Part shown: positions 54,871 to 64,000 of the stretch, piece after piece | How the letters are laid out: each line of letters begins with the position of its first letter | Numbering within the stretch: position 1 is the first letter of the stretch | Source: Helianthus annuus | Lineage: Eukaryota > Streptophyta > Magnoliopsida > Asterales > Asteraceae | Direction: 5' to 3' | DNA length: 64,000 nucleotides | Assembly: GCF_002127325.2 (NCBI RefSeq) | Contig: NC_035443.2 | Coordinates: forward strand, 28,611,838 to 28,675,837 | Notes under the pieces: model-generated | The model's database searches: none | What the model was told of the DNA's origin: nothing | The model's input: the letters and a program-made list of their open reading frames with translations, nothing else | Program-made: the position numbers and the translations under genes

Positions 54871-55509
54871 CTAAGTTTTATGCTCCTTTGACTTGCAGAT
54901 CCCACAAACTTTAGGCTTCGTCTGCGATTCAAGTCTGCATTTCCGAAAATGGTGTTTCTCGTAGGTTTTACACTTAGGTTTCTCACCTGTCTTCTGAGAG
55001 TCCTTCTTAAACCCAGAACTCTTTTTATGCTCAGAGTTGCCTTTCCTTTTCTTGTCAGAGCGACGTGAGTTCTCATCTTCTTGTTTCCTCTTTCCCTCTT
55101 TAGTAGTCTTAACAGACTTATTTCTAACCGCATCGAGTGTGAGAGATAAGGACAAATCTACCACCGACCTATAAGTGGTAGGCTTAGATGCTTTAACATT
55201 GCCTTTGTTTTCTGGAGCCAGGCCTCCCATGAAGCGTGCTATGCGCTTGGGTTCAGGTGTAACCAGATAAGGGACAAGCCTAGACATGGTGTTGAAACTT
55301 GTGACATAGGCTTGGCAATCCAAATTCTTCATGACCAGAGTCAAGAAGTCAGTTTCAATTTTCTCTACCTCATGCTGAGGACAAAAGTTTTCCTTGATCA
55401 TTGCCACAAATTGTTCCCATGACAAATTATAAAGTGGGATCTTCCTTGTGGCTTGGATTTTATGACCTCCACCAAGCCAAAGTTTCCCCTTTAAACGACT
55501 GTGAAACAA
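54871..55509 (-). CDS. Gag core and zinc-knuckle region of the chromovirus
   Basis: Retrotrans_gag text (LYNLSWEQFVAMIKENFCPQ, FLTLVMKNLDCQAYVTSFNT, RIARFMGGLAPENKG), a basic linker, then two degenerate knuckles: CKTYEKHHFRKC (one Cys replaced by Tyr) and CGICKSKEHKT before a stop. RNA binding is probably impaired in this copy. Confidence 0.75.
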   Translation of the reverse strand: MFHSRLKGKLWLGGGHKIQATRKIPLYNLSWEQFVAMIKENFCPQHEVEKIETDFLTLVMKNLDCQAYVTSFNTMSRLVPYLVTPEPKRIARFMGGLAPENKGNVKASKPTTYRSVVDLSLSLTLDAVRNKSVKTTKEGKRKQEDENSRRSDKKRKGNSEHKKSSGFKKDSQKTGEKPKCKTYEKHHFRKCRLESQTKPKVCGICKSKEHKT

Positions 55510-55548
55510 ACTTCACAATATCCTGTTCCGTGCAACCACTAATATCCA

Positions 55549-55938
55549 CTACAGTATCCATCTCTCAAGCCATGTCATACAGTGAATGGCACCCTTTTCG
55601 CCTGTAAAGTCCCTTGGCTTGCAAGAGACAAAGTTTTTGTAAGAACAAGTCTTGACACGTGGCTCCTGATTAAGCACAATTTGCTTTGATGGGAGACTCT
55701 TCTGATTCGACGATTGACGAGAATTGTCCTTATTTGACTCATGTGTTTTAGAAGGGGGCTTACTATGAGACATAGGTTGAGTCTTTGTGCGAGTATTACT
55801 TGGTTCCTTAAACTGTCTGTCAATGGCTCTAGTGACAGCATTGTCTATCAATGCTTGTAGATCTGCACCAACTACATTTATTCTGGTGTTATCATTTCTC
55901 TCCCTTGGATGACTATTAACCTCTTCTGATTCAGACAT
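55549..55938 (-). CDS. Gag N-terminal part of the chromovirus
   Basis: MSESEEVNSHPRERND, ADLQALIDNAVTRAIDRQF, then a Ser/Lys/Asn-rich linker and KTCSYKNFVSCKPRDFTGEK. Comparable to the Gags at 42711 and 47387. A break near 55549 separates it from the Gag core. Confidence 0.7.
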   Translation of the reverse strand: MSESEEVNSHPRERNDNTRINVVGADLQALIDNAVTRAIDRQFKEPSNTRTKTQPMSHSKPPSKTHESNKDNSRQSSNQKSLPSKQIVLNQEPRVKTCSYKNFVSCKPRDFTGEKGAIHCMTWLERWIL

Positions 55939-56989
55939 GCTGAAGCTTGATTGCTATAAAACAATTGACAATAGTTTGTTTAGATGTCTGTTATGGAATC
56001 ATCATTTTTGATGACTCATTAACCTTCGTAAATACAGACCGTATTGGTTAATTTGTTAATCATATTTATTTTAAATTTTTCATTATAATTTATCCCAGTT
56101 GTAAATCATTAAGGATATTAAAGTGGCACAAAGGCCTAGTCACAAGGACACTTTTAAGCCATGATCTTATATGATCGAGGCATTATGGTTTGAACATAGT
56201 TCATCACCTTTTCTTAACAGGGAGTCATAGACCACAACTGTCATTTGTCTTATGGGACAACAAATATGGCCCGTAGGCACTTCATCACTAATTGATGTTT
56301 GTAATATGATCATCACATTGATGATGTAAGCCATGACTTTCTAGATCAATGGGCTAAATAAGAAATTTGGAAGAACCCCATGTAAAGATGACTGGTGTGA
56401 TTTTATCAAACCACTTTTGTCAGGAGTGCTAACATGTTTTCAGATGTTAACGAAGATTTGAATCTTAAAAAAGTTTTACCATCATAACCATGTCTAAAAT
56501 GACATATGGGCTAGGTTATACCTTTAAGATTTTCTTTTAATAATTAATGGCAGATCAATTATAAATTGAAGTGATATTTTGATTTGCGATATAATGTATG
56601 TGTATATGTTTATGTTTAATGCCAAATAGAAATTTAAAAGGAAACATTCAATAAATTGTCTTAAGAAGTACAATAGTTTCCCTAAACAGGACTTTAAAGA
56701 AATAACATTGTCCACGCAGGGACTAAAATAAAGGAAGACAAGTCCACGCAATGACCAAATATATAGATGAAATGTCCACGCAGGGACTTAATTGAAAATG
56801 AAATTACAAAACAATAAATAAGGATTTCTAATAATCCCTCTTCTTCTTCCCCTTAATGAGGTTTGCTAAACCCTTTAGAAGGCCGCGACGACTTCTATGC
56901 TCTTCATCTACCCTTTGTTCCACCTCGTGCAACCTTTGAAGAATTTCTTGCTGCTGTCGTTGCTGGATTTGAGGTTGAGGTGGCTGTTG
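55939..56989 (-). other. Spacer between pre-gag frame and gag, with short repeats
   Basis: AT-rich, non-coding, with three GTCCACGCA(G/A)(G/T)GACT-type motifs at 56709, 56741 and 56773. It looks intron-like between the pre-gag frame and gag, but I cannot assign splice sites with confidence. Confidence 0.45.
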
Positions 56990-58047
56990 CTACTGTAGTT
57001 GAGGAGGTGGTGGGTATTGATACCCATATGCAGGGTACCCAGTTGGGTACGTAGGTGGAAAGGGACCAGGGTAGAGAGCATTGAAGTTTGCTGCTTCAAT
57101 GTACGGGTCAACAGTAGGTGCATTGTTGTAGTTATAACCCGAATAAGCTTGCTGCTCAAACGGGTTGTACCCAGCTGCACCTGGGTAAGATGGAATTGGG
57201 TTTTCATAACCCATGGGTGGTGCTGGTGCTACTGGTGCAGAGTCGACTTCAGAAATTGCATTTGAAGGCCCACCCATTTGCGGGTCATCCTGGATAGGAG
57301 GGTAGTTGCTGTTGCTGGAGTGTTGGGGGTGCTGAAATGGAAACCCCCACGCACGGACATCCGTGCAGTTCTTCGTCGCCCCGATGGTTCGGGAGGCGGT
57401 GGCTGCTCTAGCGCTGGTGGTGGCGGTGGCGTGACCGCCTGAAAAATGTGGGTCCTCAGAAGGGACCTACTGGTGTGTTAGCGAGTTGCGGTGAGGGGGA
57501 GTATACTCCCACTTATACGTGCTCCATCTTTCGGCCCAGATTTTAGGGCCCCTGTAAGGCGAACCATGAAAAGATGATCCGCTAGAAGTCTCGATGGGAT
57601 GCGTCGGCGTCCCAGATGGTGGCATCTCAGGATCTGGATCATCGTCCACATCCATGTTTTGGTACTCGGGGAAATGGTCAGCTGGTCCCAAAGGGTTTTG
57701 GCCCTCTGGTTCTTCGATTTGGTTCATCGGGTTGAACCGGCTTTGAAAATAGGGTGTTGGGTTCTGAAAGGAATGGTGTGAACCTGAACGCTGTAAAGGT
57801 ATGTAAGAATGATTTGAATCATGAGGCTCTTCATCCTGATGCGGCCCGAATGAATGATGGTAAGATGGTGAGGAGCTGAGCGAGACAGCGCGTCTCGCGG
57901 GCTCCAGGTTGGTCCTCCAGTCTTCGTGTGGGCTGGAGCCGAGTGATGCGGATGGTGTGTGCCGGTGAGATGGCCAAGCTTCGTGATGTTCCTAGTTAAT
58001 ATGGGTGCTTTTCCTCGTCCCCCACGTCCTCTCACTCTTAGTGGCAT
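56990..58047 (-). pseudogene. Pre-gag Pro/Arg-rich frame of the chromovirus
   Basis: From ATG 58047: MPLRVRGRGGRGKAPIL, GGPTWSPRDALSRSA; shifted frame 57727-57467: MNQIEEPEGQNPLGPADHFP, DDDPDPEMPPSGTPTHPIE, GSSFHGSPYRGP; shifted frame 57277-56990: MGGPSNAISEVDSAP, then YENPIPSYPGAAGYNPFEQQ and a Tyr/Pro-rich tail. The text is low complexity but consistently coding-like. I recognise the same frame as recurrent in sunflower-type Gypsy elements. Role unknown; perhaps an N-terminal Gag extension. Two frameshifts break it. Confidence 0.55.
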
Positions 58048-58211
58048 GTTTGCTTGTAATCCTGTCAAAACAAGAGAAACAACAAAAAGATATAAACCAA
58101 TTAAGATTAGGATAAATCCTAGGTCTTTTGCCTAGATTCGAAAGTCAAGGAATGTGCAACTATGCCATTGGGATTAAACACAAAAGGTTAGTGTTTAATT
58201 CCCTCAATGTT

Positions 58212-58225
58212 GGCTCTGATACCAA
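58212..58225 (-). promoter_or_regulatory. Primer-binding site of the chromovirus
   Basis: GGCTCTGATACCAA on the plus strand is TTGGTATCAGAGCC on the element strand, two bases from the LTR end at 58228. Confidence 0.9.
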
Positions 58226-58227
58226 CC

Positions 58228-58422
58228 TGTCACACCTTGATATTTCCACGTATTACCGGTGGCCCAGTGGGGAGTGTTGTGACGTAGTTGATATCATCAT
58301 AGTCAATAATCACAGTGTAATGCACAGCGGAAGTCTTGGTAGAAAATAATAATACAAACCGAAATGAAAAGTATAATTAAATATTATACAAACGGATGTA
58401 TGTGGATCCACAGGCGGATCGA
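58228..58422 (-). repeat. 5' LTR of the chromovirus, first 195 bp only
   Basis: TGTCACACCTTGATATTTCC... matches 47735-47929 and stops after CAGGCGGATC, where another LTR (TGTCACACCCCGACC) starts. The remaining ~3.4 kb is not in the window. Confidence 0.85.
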
Positions 58423-60192
58423 TGTCACACCCCGACCACGTAAAACAACAAAACGTGGTGGAAACGTCGGGGAGTGTTGTAACAGAATCATTGTTTCACA
58501 ACCATGGATTAAATAACTTCGTTTTATTGAATTATTGAACTCATTGTTTTGTTACAAATCAAATGAATACAAATATTGTCTTTCAAGTTTTAAAGTCGCT
58601 AAGGCACGAGTCCATCCTATGTATAGCATGTATCAACAATCATCACATAGCAGCACCTGAAACATGTGTAAAAATAGGTACGTCAGCATAAAAATGCCTG
58701 TGAGATACATAGGTTTTATGGAAAATAAGATTCATGACTTGTAAGTTATAAAGAATGTTTTAACAAAAATAGTCATGAACTTTTAAAAAATGTTTTCTTT
58801 TATAAATCATATAACAAGGGATAATAAAACAGATGATATAAAAGAAAGATGCATAAATAAATAATTAAGTAAAATGAGTTTGTATAAAATATGTTTTGAT
58901 AAAAAGGTTTGTAGTATACATGAAAATATACTTTGGTTTTAAGAAAGTCGAATAAGTAATATATCAAAATATATTTCGGTTCCAAAATGGTTAAACAGAT
59001 AGTATATTAAATATACTTTAGTCGTCAAAATAATCGTTTTCAGTAGTATATCAAAAGTATACTTTGGTTTTATAAATAACATATTAAACTATCCTTTGGT
59101 TTTATAAATAACATATCAAACTATGTTTTAGTAATTAACAAAATATATGTTGCTTTGTACAATATCACACCTGAGAGCACATCAAACTTTACTTTTGGGA
59201 GTATAACAAAATATACAACAAAAATGCGATTTAAGAATTCAACCACACCTTAGTGTATCAAAATACACCTTTGAGACTATAGAAATACCACAAAGGCAAT
59301 CCCTATTTGGATAGAATATCGGTTTCTGACATTCCATAACAACAGGAATGGGGTGTCAAATCCTATAGCGCTATATCATACTACCAATCGGTCTGGTGAA
59401 CATAAAATAAGTACAATTCCAACAATTTATTTTATAATCTTTGAAAAATTAGTGTTTAAACCACAAATAATCATTCAGTTTGTCAAAAGATAAGTACTAA
59501 CATGTATAATCAATTATACTTTGAAATCATGAAAATAACAGATAGGTACACATGTTTCACCCCAAAACATTGAAAACAGTAAAAGAGGGGACTATGTACT
59601 CACTTGAGGACGCTTAGAAGTCTTGAATAACAACCAAGCAAAGCTAGAGGGATCACGAAATCAAACGGCACTTAATATAGGTAACTAAGTAAATAAACCG
59701 GACCTAAATTGGAAGATCGGATAGAATGAGGTTTCGTAAACCAAATGAGTATATGGACTTATGTAATATGGTTTAACAAAGCCTACATACTAAATCGAAA
59801 CCTAACCTAAGTGCTTACGACCCATTACGACCCGTTTAGGTAGCTTATGCTTCTTTAACGCGTCGTTCGCGTAAAACGCGTTCGGACCGTCTAACTAGTC
59901 CTATGACAAGTATTATATTCCTTAACAGGCCTAATAATGTTGCCTAATCAGTTTAGATGTAAAAATTTAGGTTACATATGCTTAAAATGAATTTATGCGT
60001 AAAAAGGGCATTTTGGTCATTTACCTAAGGCATATAAACTACCAATCATACAACTACGTAAACGAAGTGACCATAAGGTATAACCACGGAAGGTTATTCC
60101 CTATGCAACTATGGTCACAAAACATGTTTGGTCGAATCCTAATGATTGACCAAACGGGTCAGGTTCGAAAGTCTAAGCGGTTGTTATTTATA
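58423..60192 (-). mobile_element. Truncated minus-oriented LTR (left arm of an inverted pair)
   Basis: It starts TGTCACACCCCGACC (LTR 3' end seen from the plus strand) inside the chromovirus LTR. Read in reverse complement it parallels 62010-64000 (e.g. the GACCCATTACGACCCGTTTA stretch at ~59820 versus ~62190). It is cut at ~60192 before its own U3 and TATA. Carries several degenerate TATATCAAA(A)GTATACTTTGG units (58910-59110). Non-coding. Confidence 0.6.
59095..59372. repeat. Source copy of a ~278-bp direct duplication
   Basis: TTATAAATAACATATCAAAC ... TCAAATCCTATAGCGCTATA is repeated at 60197-60471 with only a handful of differences, in the same orientation and ~1.1 kb apart. Confidence 0.8.
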
Positions 60193-60196
60193 TGTT

Positions 60197-60471
60197 TTAT
60201 AAATAACATATCAAACTATGTTTTAGTAATTAACAAAATATATGTTGTTTTGTACAATATCACACCTGAGAGCATATCAAACTATACTTTTGGGAGTATA
60301 ACAAAATATACAACAAAAATGCGATTTAAGAATTCAACCACACCTTAGTGTATCAAAATACACCTTTGAGACTATAGAAATACCACAAAGGCAATCCCTA
60401 TTTGGATAAAATATCGGGTTCTGACATTCCATAACAACAGTAATGGGGTGTCAAATCCTATAGCGCTATAC
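60197..60471. repeat. Duplicated ~275-bp segment at the junction of two inverted LTRs
   Basis: A near-identical copy of 59095-59372, placed exactly between the truncated left-arm LTR and the TGTAACATTTG start of the plus-strand LTR. It looks like templated filler or an insertion remnant. Confidence 0.75.
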
Positions 60472-61289
60472 TGTAACATTTGAACTCGAAATCATTATGA
60501 ACAGTTCAATTATCAATAAAACAATGTTATTTGACCCCAATGTTTGTTTGGTTGTGTTTTACATTTTTCATGTTTTGACTTTTGTTCAATTTCAAACTCT
60601 ACATCACTTTCTGGAGAATTATACGCAAACTGGTGCGTAAACGTACTCAGTTTAATGCGACAAATACTTCGAAACATCAACATATACTCAACATACCTTA
60701 AATAACCTTACATAACTTAGAAATAAGTTTTGAAGGCCTTGGTATGGCAAAAACAAGTTAATTCGCTTACAGGGACTAAACTTGACAAACTGCGAAAGTA
60801 TGCCAATTTGAACAGTAACAAACATTCCGGAAAATGCCCATAAGTTAAACATACCATAAATATCGTTTACATAGCTTAGAAATAGGCTAAACTTTTGGAT
60901 CATTCAGGGACTAAGAGTGTCAAAAAGTGCACAAGTTTGCACTTTCGCGCATAACTTACGTTCTGAATACCTCCGGACATCCAAAAATTTATGTAAGCAT
61001 CCTTATATTATGCCTTAGTGTTTGGCATGAGAAAAATCCATTCATCGCGTCATTTGGATCGTCTTTCGCGCTTATGCGCATTTCGTCGTAATTAAGCGAA
61101 TATCGCGATCGTACGGCCAAAGGAACCGACATCCGGAATATTTTTGAGCATGTTTCATGTCCACAATGTATAAGCATTATTTTAGGGCCTTAAAGTTGGC
61201 TTTACGGGCCTTAGAAGTGTCAGAAATGGCTTAAAAATGCAACAGGGACCAAAACTGCCATTTCTGAAAGTTTGTGCAGATAAGACATG

Positions 61290-61345
61290 CCCAGGCGGCC
61301 CGCCTGAGTTTTGTCTGCATCCTGACGCGGGCCGCGTGGCCCCTG
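61290..61345 (+). promoter_or_regulatory. GC-rich palindromic cassette
   Basis: AGGCGGCCCGCCTGAG and GACGCGGGCCGCGTGGCCCC, ~25 bp apart and ~180 bp before the TATA box, matching the arrangement in the 3538 and 47735 LTRs although the LTRs are otherwise divergent. Confidence 0.55.
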
Positions 61346-61520
61346 CAGATGCAGAAACTTGTTTTCTTGGCTGAACTTCGCCTTTCAAACACTCCAAAGG
61401 GCAATGTCCTTTCACAATCTGTAGAGTTAAGGTCATTATAAGCCACCACAACATCTTGACAAGTGTACGCATGAGATCGTGGCACGATATTCAAGAAACG
61501 ATCCTAACGGCTTTGCTTTT

Positions 61521-61531
61521 CCTATAAATAC
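61521..61531 (+). promoter_or_regulatory. TATA box of the right LTR
   Basis: CCTATAAATAC followed by a C-run; positioned as in the related LTRs. Confidence 0.65.
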
Positions 61532-62547
61532 CCCCCCCATTTGTGTTAAAACCCACAAAACTGATCTAAGAGCTCTAAGTTGATGCCATTGCTTCATACC
61601 TGAACTCCTGGATCAAGTTTAGCTTTCGGGGACCCTTCGTAAGTGTTCTTTCGTTCTTTTAATCGCTTTCTAGTGCTAAAGTCAAACTTTATTTGACTTT
61701 CTGCGTTGACCAGCCTATGGTCAACACAAAGTTCATTGGAACTTCATAACGTGAGCGTGATCACGATGGTTATAGTCCATGGCGACTATACCTACTGATT
61801 ACCACGTCATCTAGGCTCAGTGACGAGTCGTAGTTTCGGCCAAAATGCGCATTCTTGCGTATTTTGTAACCAAACTACTCGTGAGCATCAAAGCTGTTTG
61901 TTTTGATGCCAAACCTGTTTTCTAAACTTAGTTAAGCATGTTCTAACATGCTTAGCTCGTCACTTTTAGTATAGTGCTTATATAGGGTCGTAAGGTAAGC
62001 GATCTAAACCATCGGTTATACTTTCGAACCCGACCCATTTGGTCGATCATTAGGATCCGACCAAACACATTAGGTGACCATAGCTATAACCTTCCGAGGT
62101 TATACCTTGTGGTCACGATGATAGGCGTTCCAAACGCGTTCTACGCGAACGACGCGTTAAGGTAGCATAAGCTACCTAAACGGGTCGTAATGGGTCGCAA
62201 GCACTTAGGTTAGGTTTCATTTTAGTATGTAGGCTTTGTTAAACCATATTTCACGAATCTCCATATTCGTTTGGTTTACGAACCCGCATACTATCCGATC
62301 CTTCCGATTTTGGTCCGGTATATTAATATAGCTACCTATTAGGTACCGGTTGATATTCCGTGATCTCTAGCATTGTTTGGTTATTATACAAGAACTTCAA
62401 AGCAATCTCAGGTGAGTACATTGAACCCCTCTTTTACTGTTTTCCAAACATTTTGGGGTGAAACACATGTGCCTACTTGTTACTTTCATGCTTTTCATGC
62501 TTTCACATCATATACTTGCTATGTTCATTAGTACATTTTATAGTACA

Positions 62548-62830
62548 TGATTTCATTACATTCTATGCTATGTATGCCCATTGTGTGCGTACTTAGTACA
62601 TTGTTTTACATTACATTTCATGCTATGTATGCCCATTGTGTACGTACTTAGTACATTGTTTTACATTACATTTCATGCTATGTATGCCCATTGTGTGCGT
62701 ACTTAGTACATTGTTTCACATTACATTTCATGCTATGTATGCCCATTGTGTGCGTACTTAGTACATTGTTTCACATTACATTCTATGCTATTTATGCCCA
62801 TTGTGCGCATACTTAGTACAATTGTTTACA
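62548..62830 (+). repeat. 55-bp tandem array, five copies
   Basis: ATGCTATGTATGCCCATTGT starts at 62565, 62620, 62675 and 62730, with a variant at 62785. The period is exactly 55 bp. Each unit also has GCGTACTTAGTACATTGTTT. Absent from the inverted left arm. Confidence 0.9.
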
Positions 62831-64000
62831 TCACATGCCTTCATTTTGGTATGACATTTGGTTTGTTTAACATGGAACAATACATTCATTAACATTAGCT
62901 ACGCCATTCGTTAGTAGGTAGTGGTACCATAGGAATTGACAACTCCCGTTCCGGACATCCTAGGTTGGTTTGGATGAAAGGAATGACCGAATTCGATATA
63001 CATAACTTAGATAAACCTTTAATTTGTTTAAGGGTTTATCGCCACCGTCTCAAGGCTTGGATGTATGCATTTTCACAATACCGCATAAATGTTTGTATCA
63101 GTATAGCATGCATTTGTTCCACAAAACATAACTTTGATTTAAACCATGTTTTACTTCAATACCTTGTTTTGTGCATTTTTACATATGGTTTAGTTGATAC
63201 ATCTCACTTACCATACAAGATATATTTTGGGTACACATTACATGATCTACATTAAACATAAACATTTTGACATTGATATACATACTTGGTGGTTTACATT
63301 GAACATAGACATTTCGATATGGTTTACACAATAACAATTGACAATTGGTTTATACATGAACAATTTACATGGTGGTTGGTTTGGGTAAATGGTTTGAGTA
63401 ACGTGGCGTGTGTAATATGGTGCAAACATGGTGGATACGCCGCTGGTACTTCCTATATATAAATGCTTGTATAATATTACATATCGTAGCGTTATCTAAA
63501 TCATTTCAGTATAAACATATTACATTTTATACAAATAACATATTCTTCACAAGACATTGTTTTACAAACAACTTATCTTATACATACTCATTTTACTAGG
63601 TTATTCATTTAACCTTACATTTTATTTATACATATCATCTGATCTTATCATTTTCACATGATTTACAAAACAAAACAATTTACAAGGTTCATGACTGACT
63701 GTTATTAAACGTTTTCTTTAAACTCAAGTCATGAATCCCATTTTCACAAAACCTATGTATCTCACAGGCATTTTTATGCTGACGTACCTACTTTCACATG
63801 TGTTTTCAGGAGCTGTTGCTTAGGATGATGAATGTGATACTAGGGCGGACCTGTGCCTTAGAGACATAAAACGAAGATAGACTTAGTTTGAATATGTTAT
63901 AAACACTTTATTTCCTGTTTTGAAACAATGTAACACTCATGGTTGATAAATAAAATGTAACTTCAATTTCCATGGTTATGAAACAATTAATTATGTCCCA

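Larger units (their letters stand above)
47735..58422 (-). mobile_element. Minus-strand Ty3/Gypsy chromovirus (Tekay-like), 3.6-kb LTRs
   Basis: The left LTR (47735-51369) is the 3' LTR; PPT at 51370-51385; pol from 51406 to ~54745; gag to 55938; a pre-gag frame at 56990-58047; PBS at 58212-58225; and the start of the 5' LTR at 58228, cut after 195 bp. The two LTR ends differ at about a dozen of 195 positions, so the insertion is not very recent. Order gag-PR-RT-RH-INT with a chromodomain-like tail. Several stops and frameshifts. It inserted into the gag at 47734. Confidence 0.85.
60472..64000 (+). mobile_element. Plus-oriented LTR, continues past the window
   Basis: Starts TGTAACATTTG. U3 has GGGACTAA-type repeat phrases (60773, 60907), a GC cassette (61290-61345) and a TATA box (61523). 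The transcribed part contains a 5-unit 55-bp array. By comparison with 58423 onward it should end roughly 50-60 bp beyond 64000. No ORF is credible; it may be a 5' LTR or a solo LTR. Confidence 0.65.

Noticed and set aside
62548..62830. CRISPR or centromeric satellite
   Set aside because: Unit-to-unit identity covers the whole 55-bp period with only five copies inside an LTR; too short for a satellite array and no spacers.
1..64000. tRNA, rRNA, snRNA or organellar DNA insertions
   Set aside because: I looked for cloverleaf-type, ribosomal and plastid-gene text and recognised none; only tRNA-complementary primer sites were found. A tRNAscan or organelle search could still find something.

Overview
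The window reads as a retrotransposon-rich block of a plant nuclear genome. There is no bacterial-style gene organisation, coding frames are broken by stops and frameshifts, and primer-binding sites are of the plant tRNA-iMet type (TGGTATCAGAGC) and the Athila type (TGGCGCCGTTGCC). The promoter-side phrases (such as CACGGGGCCGTG) and the MPLRVRG-type pre-gag frame resemble Asteraceae elements, so a sunflower-like composite is my best guess. That is recognition, not a search result. I see no convincing intact host gene and no RNA gene; almost everything is transposon inside transposon.

Layout. 1-2140: inverted element fragments around a Helitron-type 3' end (hairpin plus CTAG at 1910). 2852-3537 and 14975-15108: exon-like pieces of one unidentified minus-strand gene, split by a ~4 kb Ty3/Gypsy (Tekay-like) solo LTR (3538-14974). 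That LTR is itself split by a pol-less gag-only element on the minus strand (4813-12266, TSD TCTTG) with three 395-bp LTRs. 15109-17290: (TA)n-associated MITEs, G-tract DNA and an undefined transcribed-looking stretch. 17306-21190: 3' LTR and additional ORFs of a minus-strand Copia element (Sirevirus-like position). About 21200-39840: a pol-less Tat-lineage Gypsy element with a plus-strand LTR and gag, and a spliced antisense gene (36573-39754, tail at 31136-31155). It is interrupted by a pol-less Athila-type element (23668-30880) and by a CACTA-like transposon (31156-36585). The CACTA-like element carries exons of an ARGONAUTE4-clade gene and a hAT MITE with a perfect 8-bp TSD.

39840-64000: a nesting ladder. 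A decayed Tekay-like plus-strand element (to 44957) is cut inside RT by a second plus-strand element (LTR from 44958, gag to 47734). That one is cut inside gag by a minus-strand chromovirus with 3.6-kb LTRs (47735-58422), the most complete copy, with gag, PR, RT, RH, INT and chromodomain-like tail. Its right LTR is cut at 58423 by a pair of oppositely oriented LTRs that runs off the window.

The genes do not form a pathway. They are successive selfish elements, some lacking pol and presumably relying on relatives in trans. The points most worth a second look are the AGO4-like exons inside a CACTA-like transposon, GC-rich palindromic cassettes near the promoters of unrelated LTR families, a tandem LTR whose 3-bp linker looks like a 2-LTR junction, and reading frames that rejoin exactly across two insertions.
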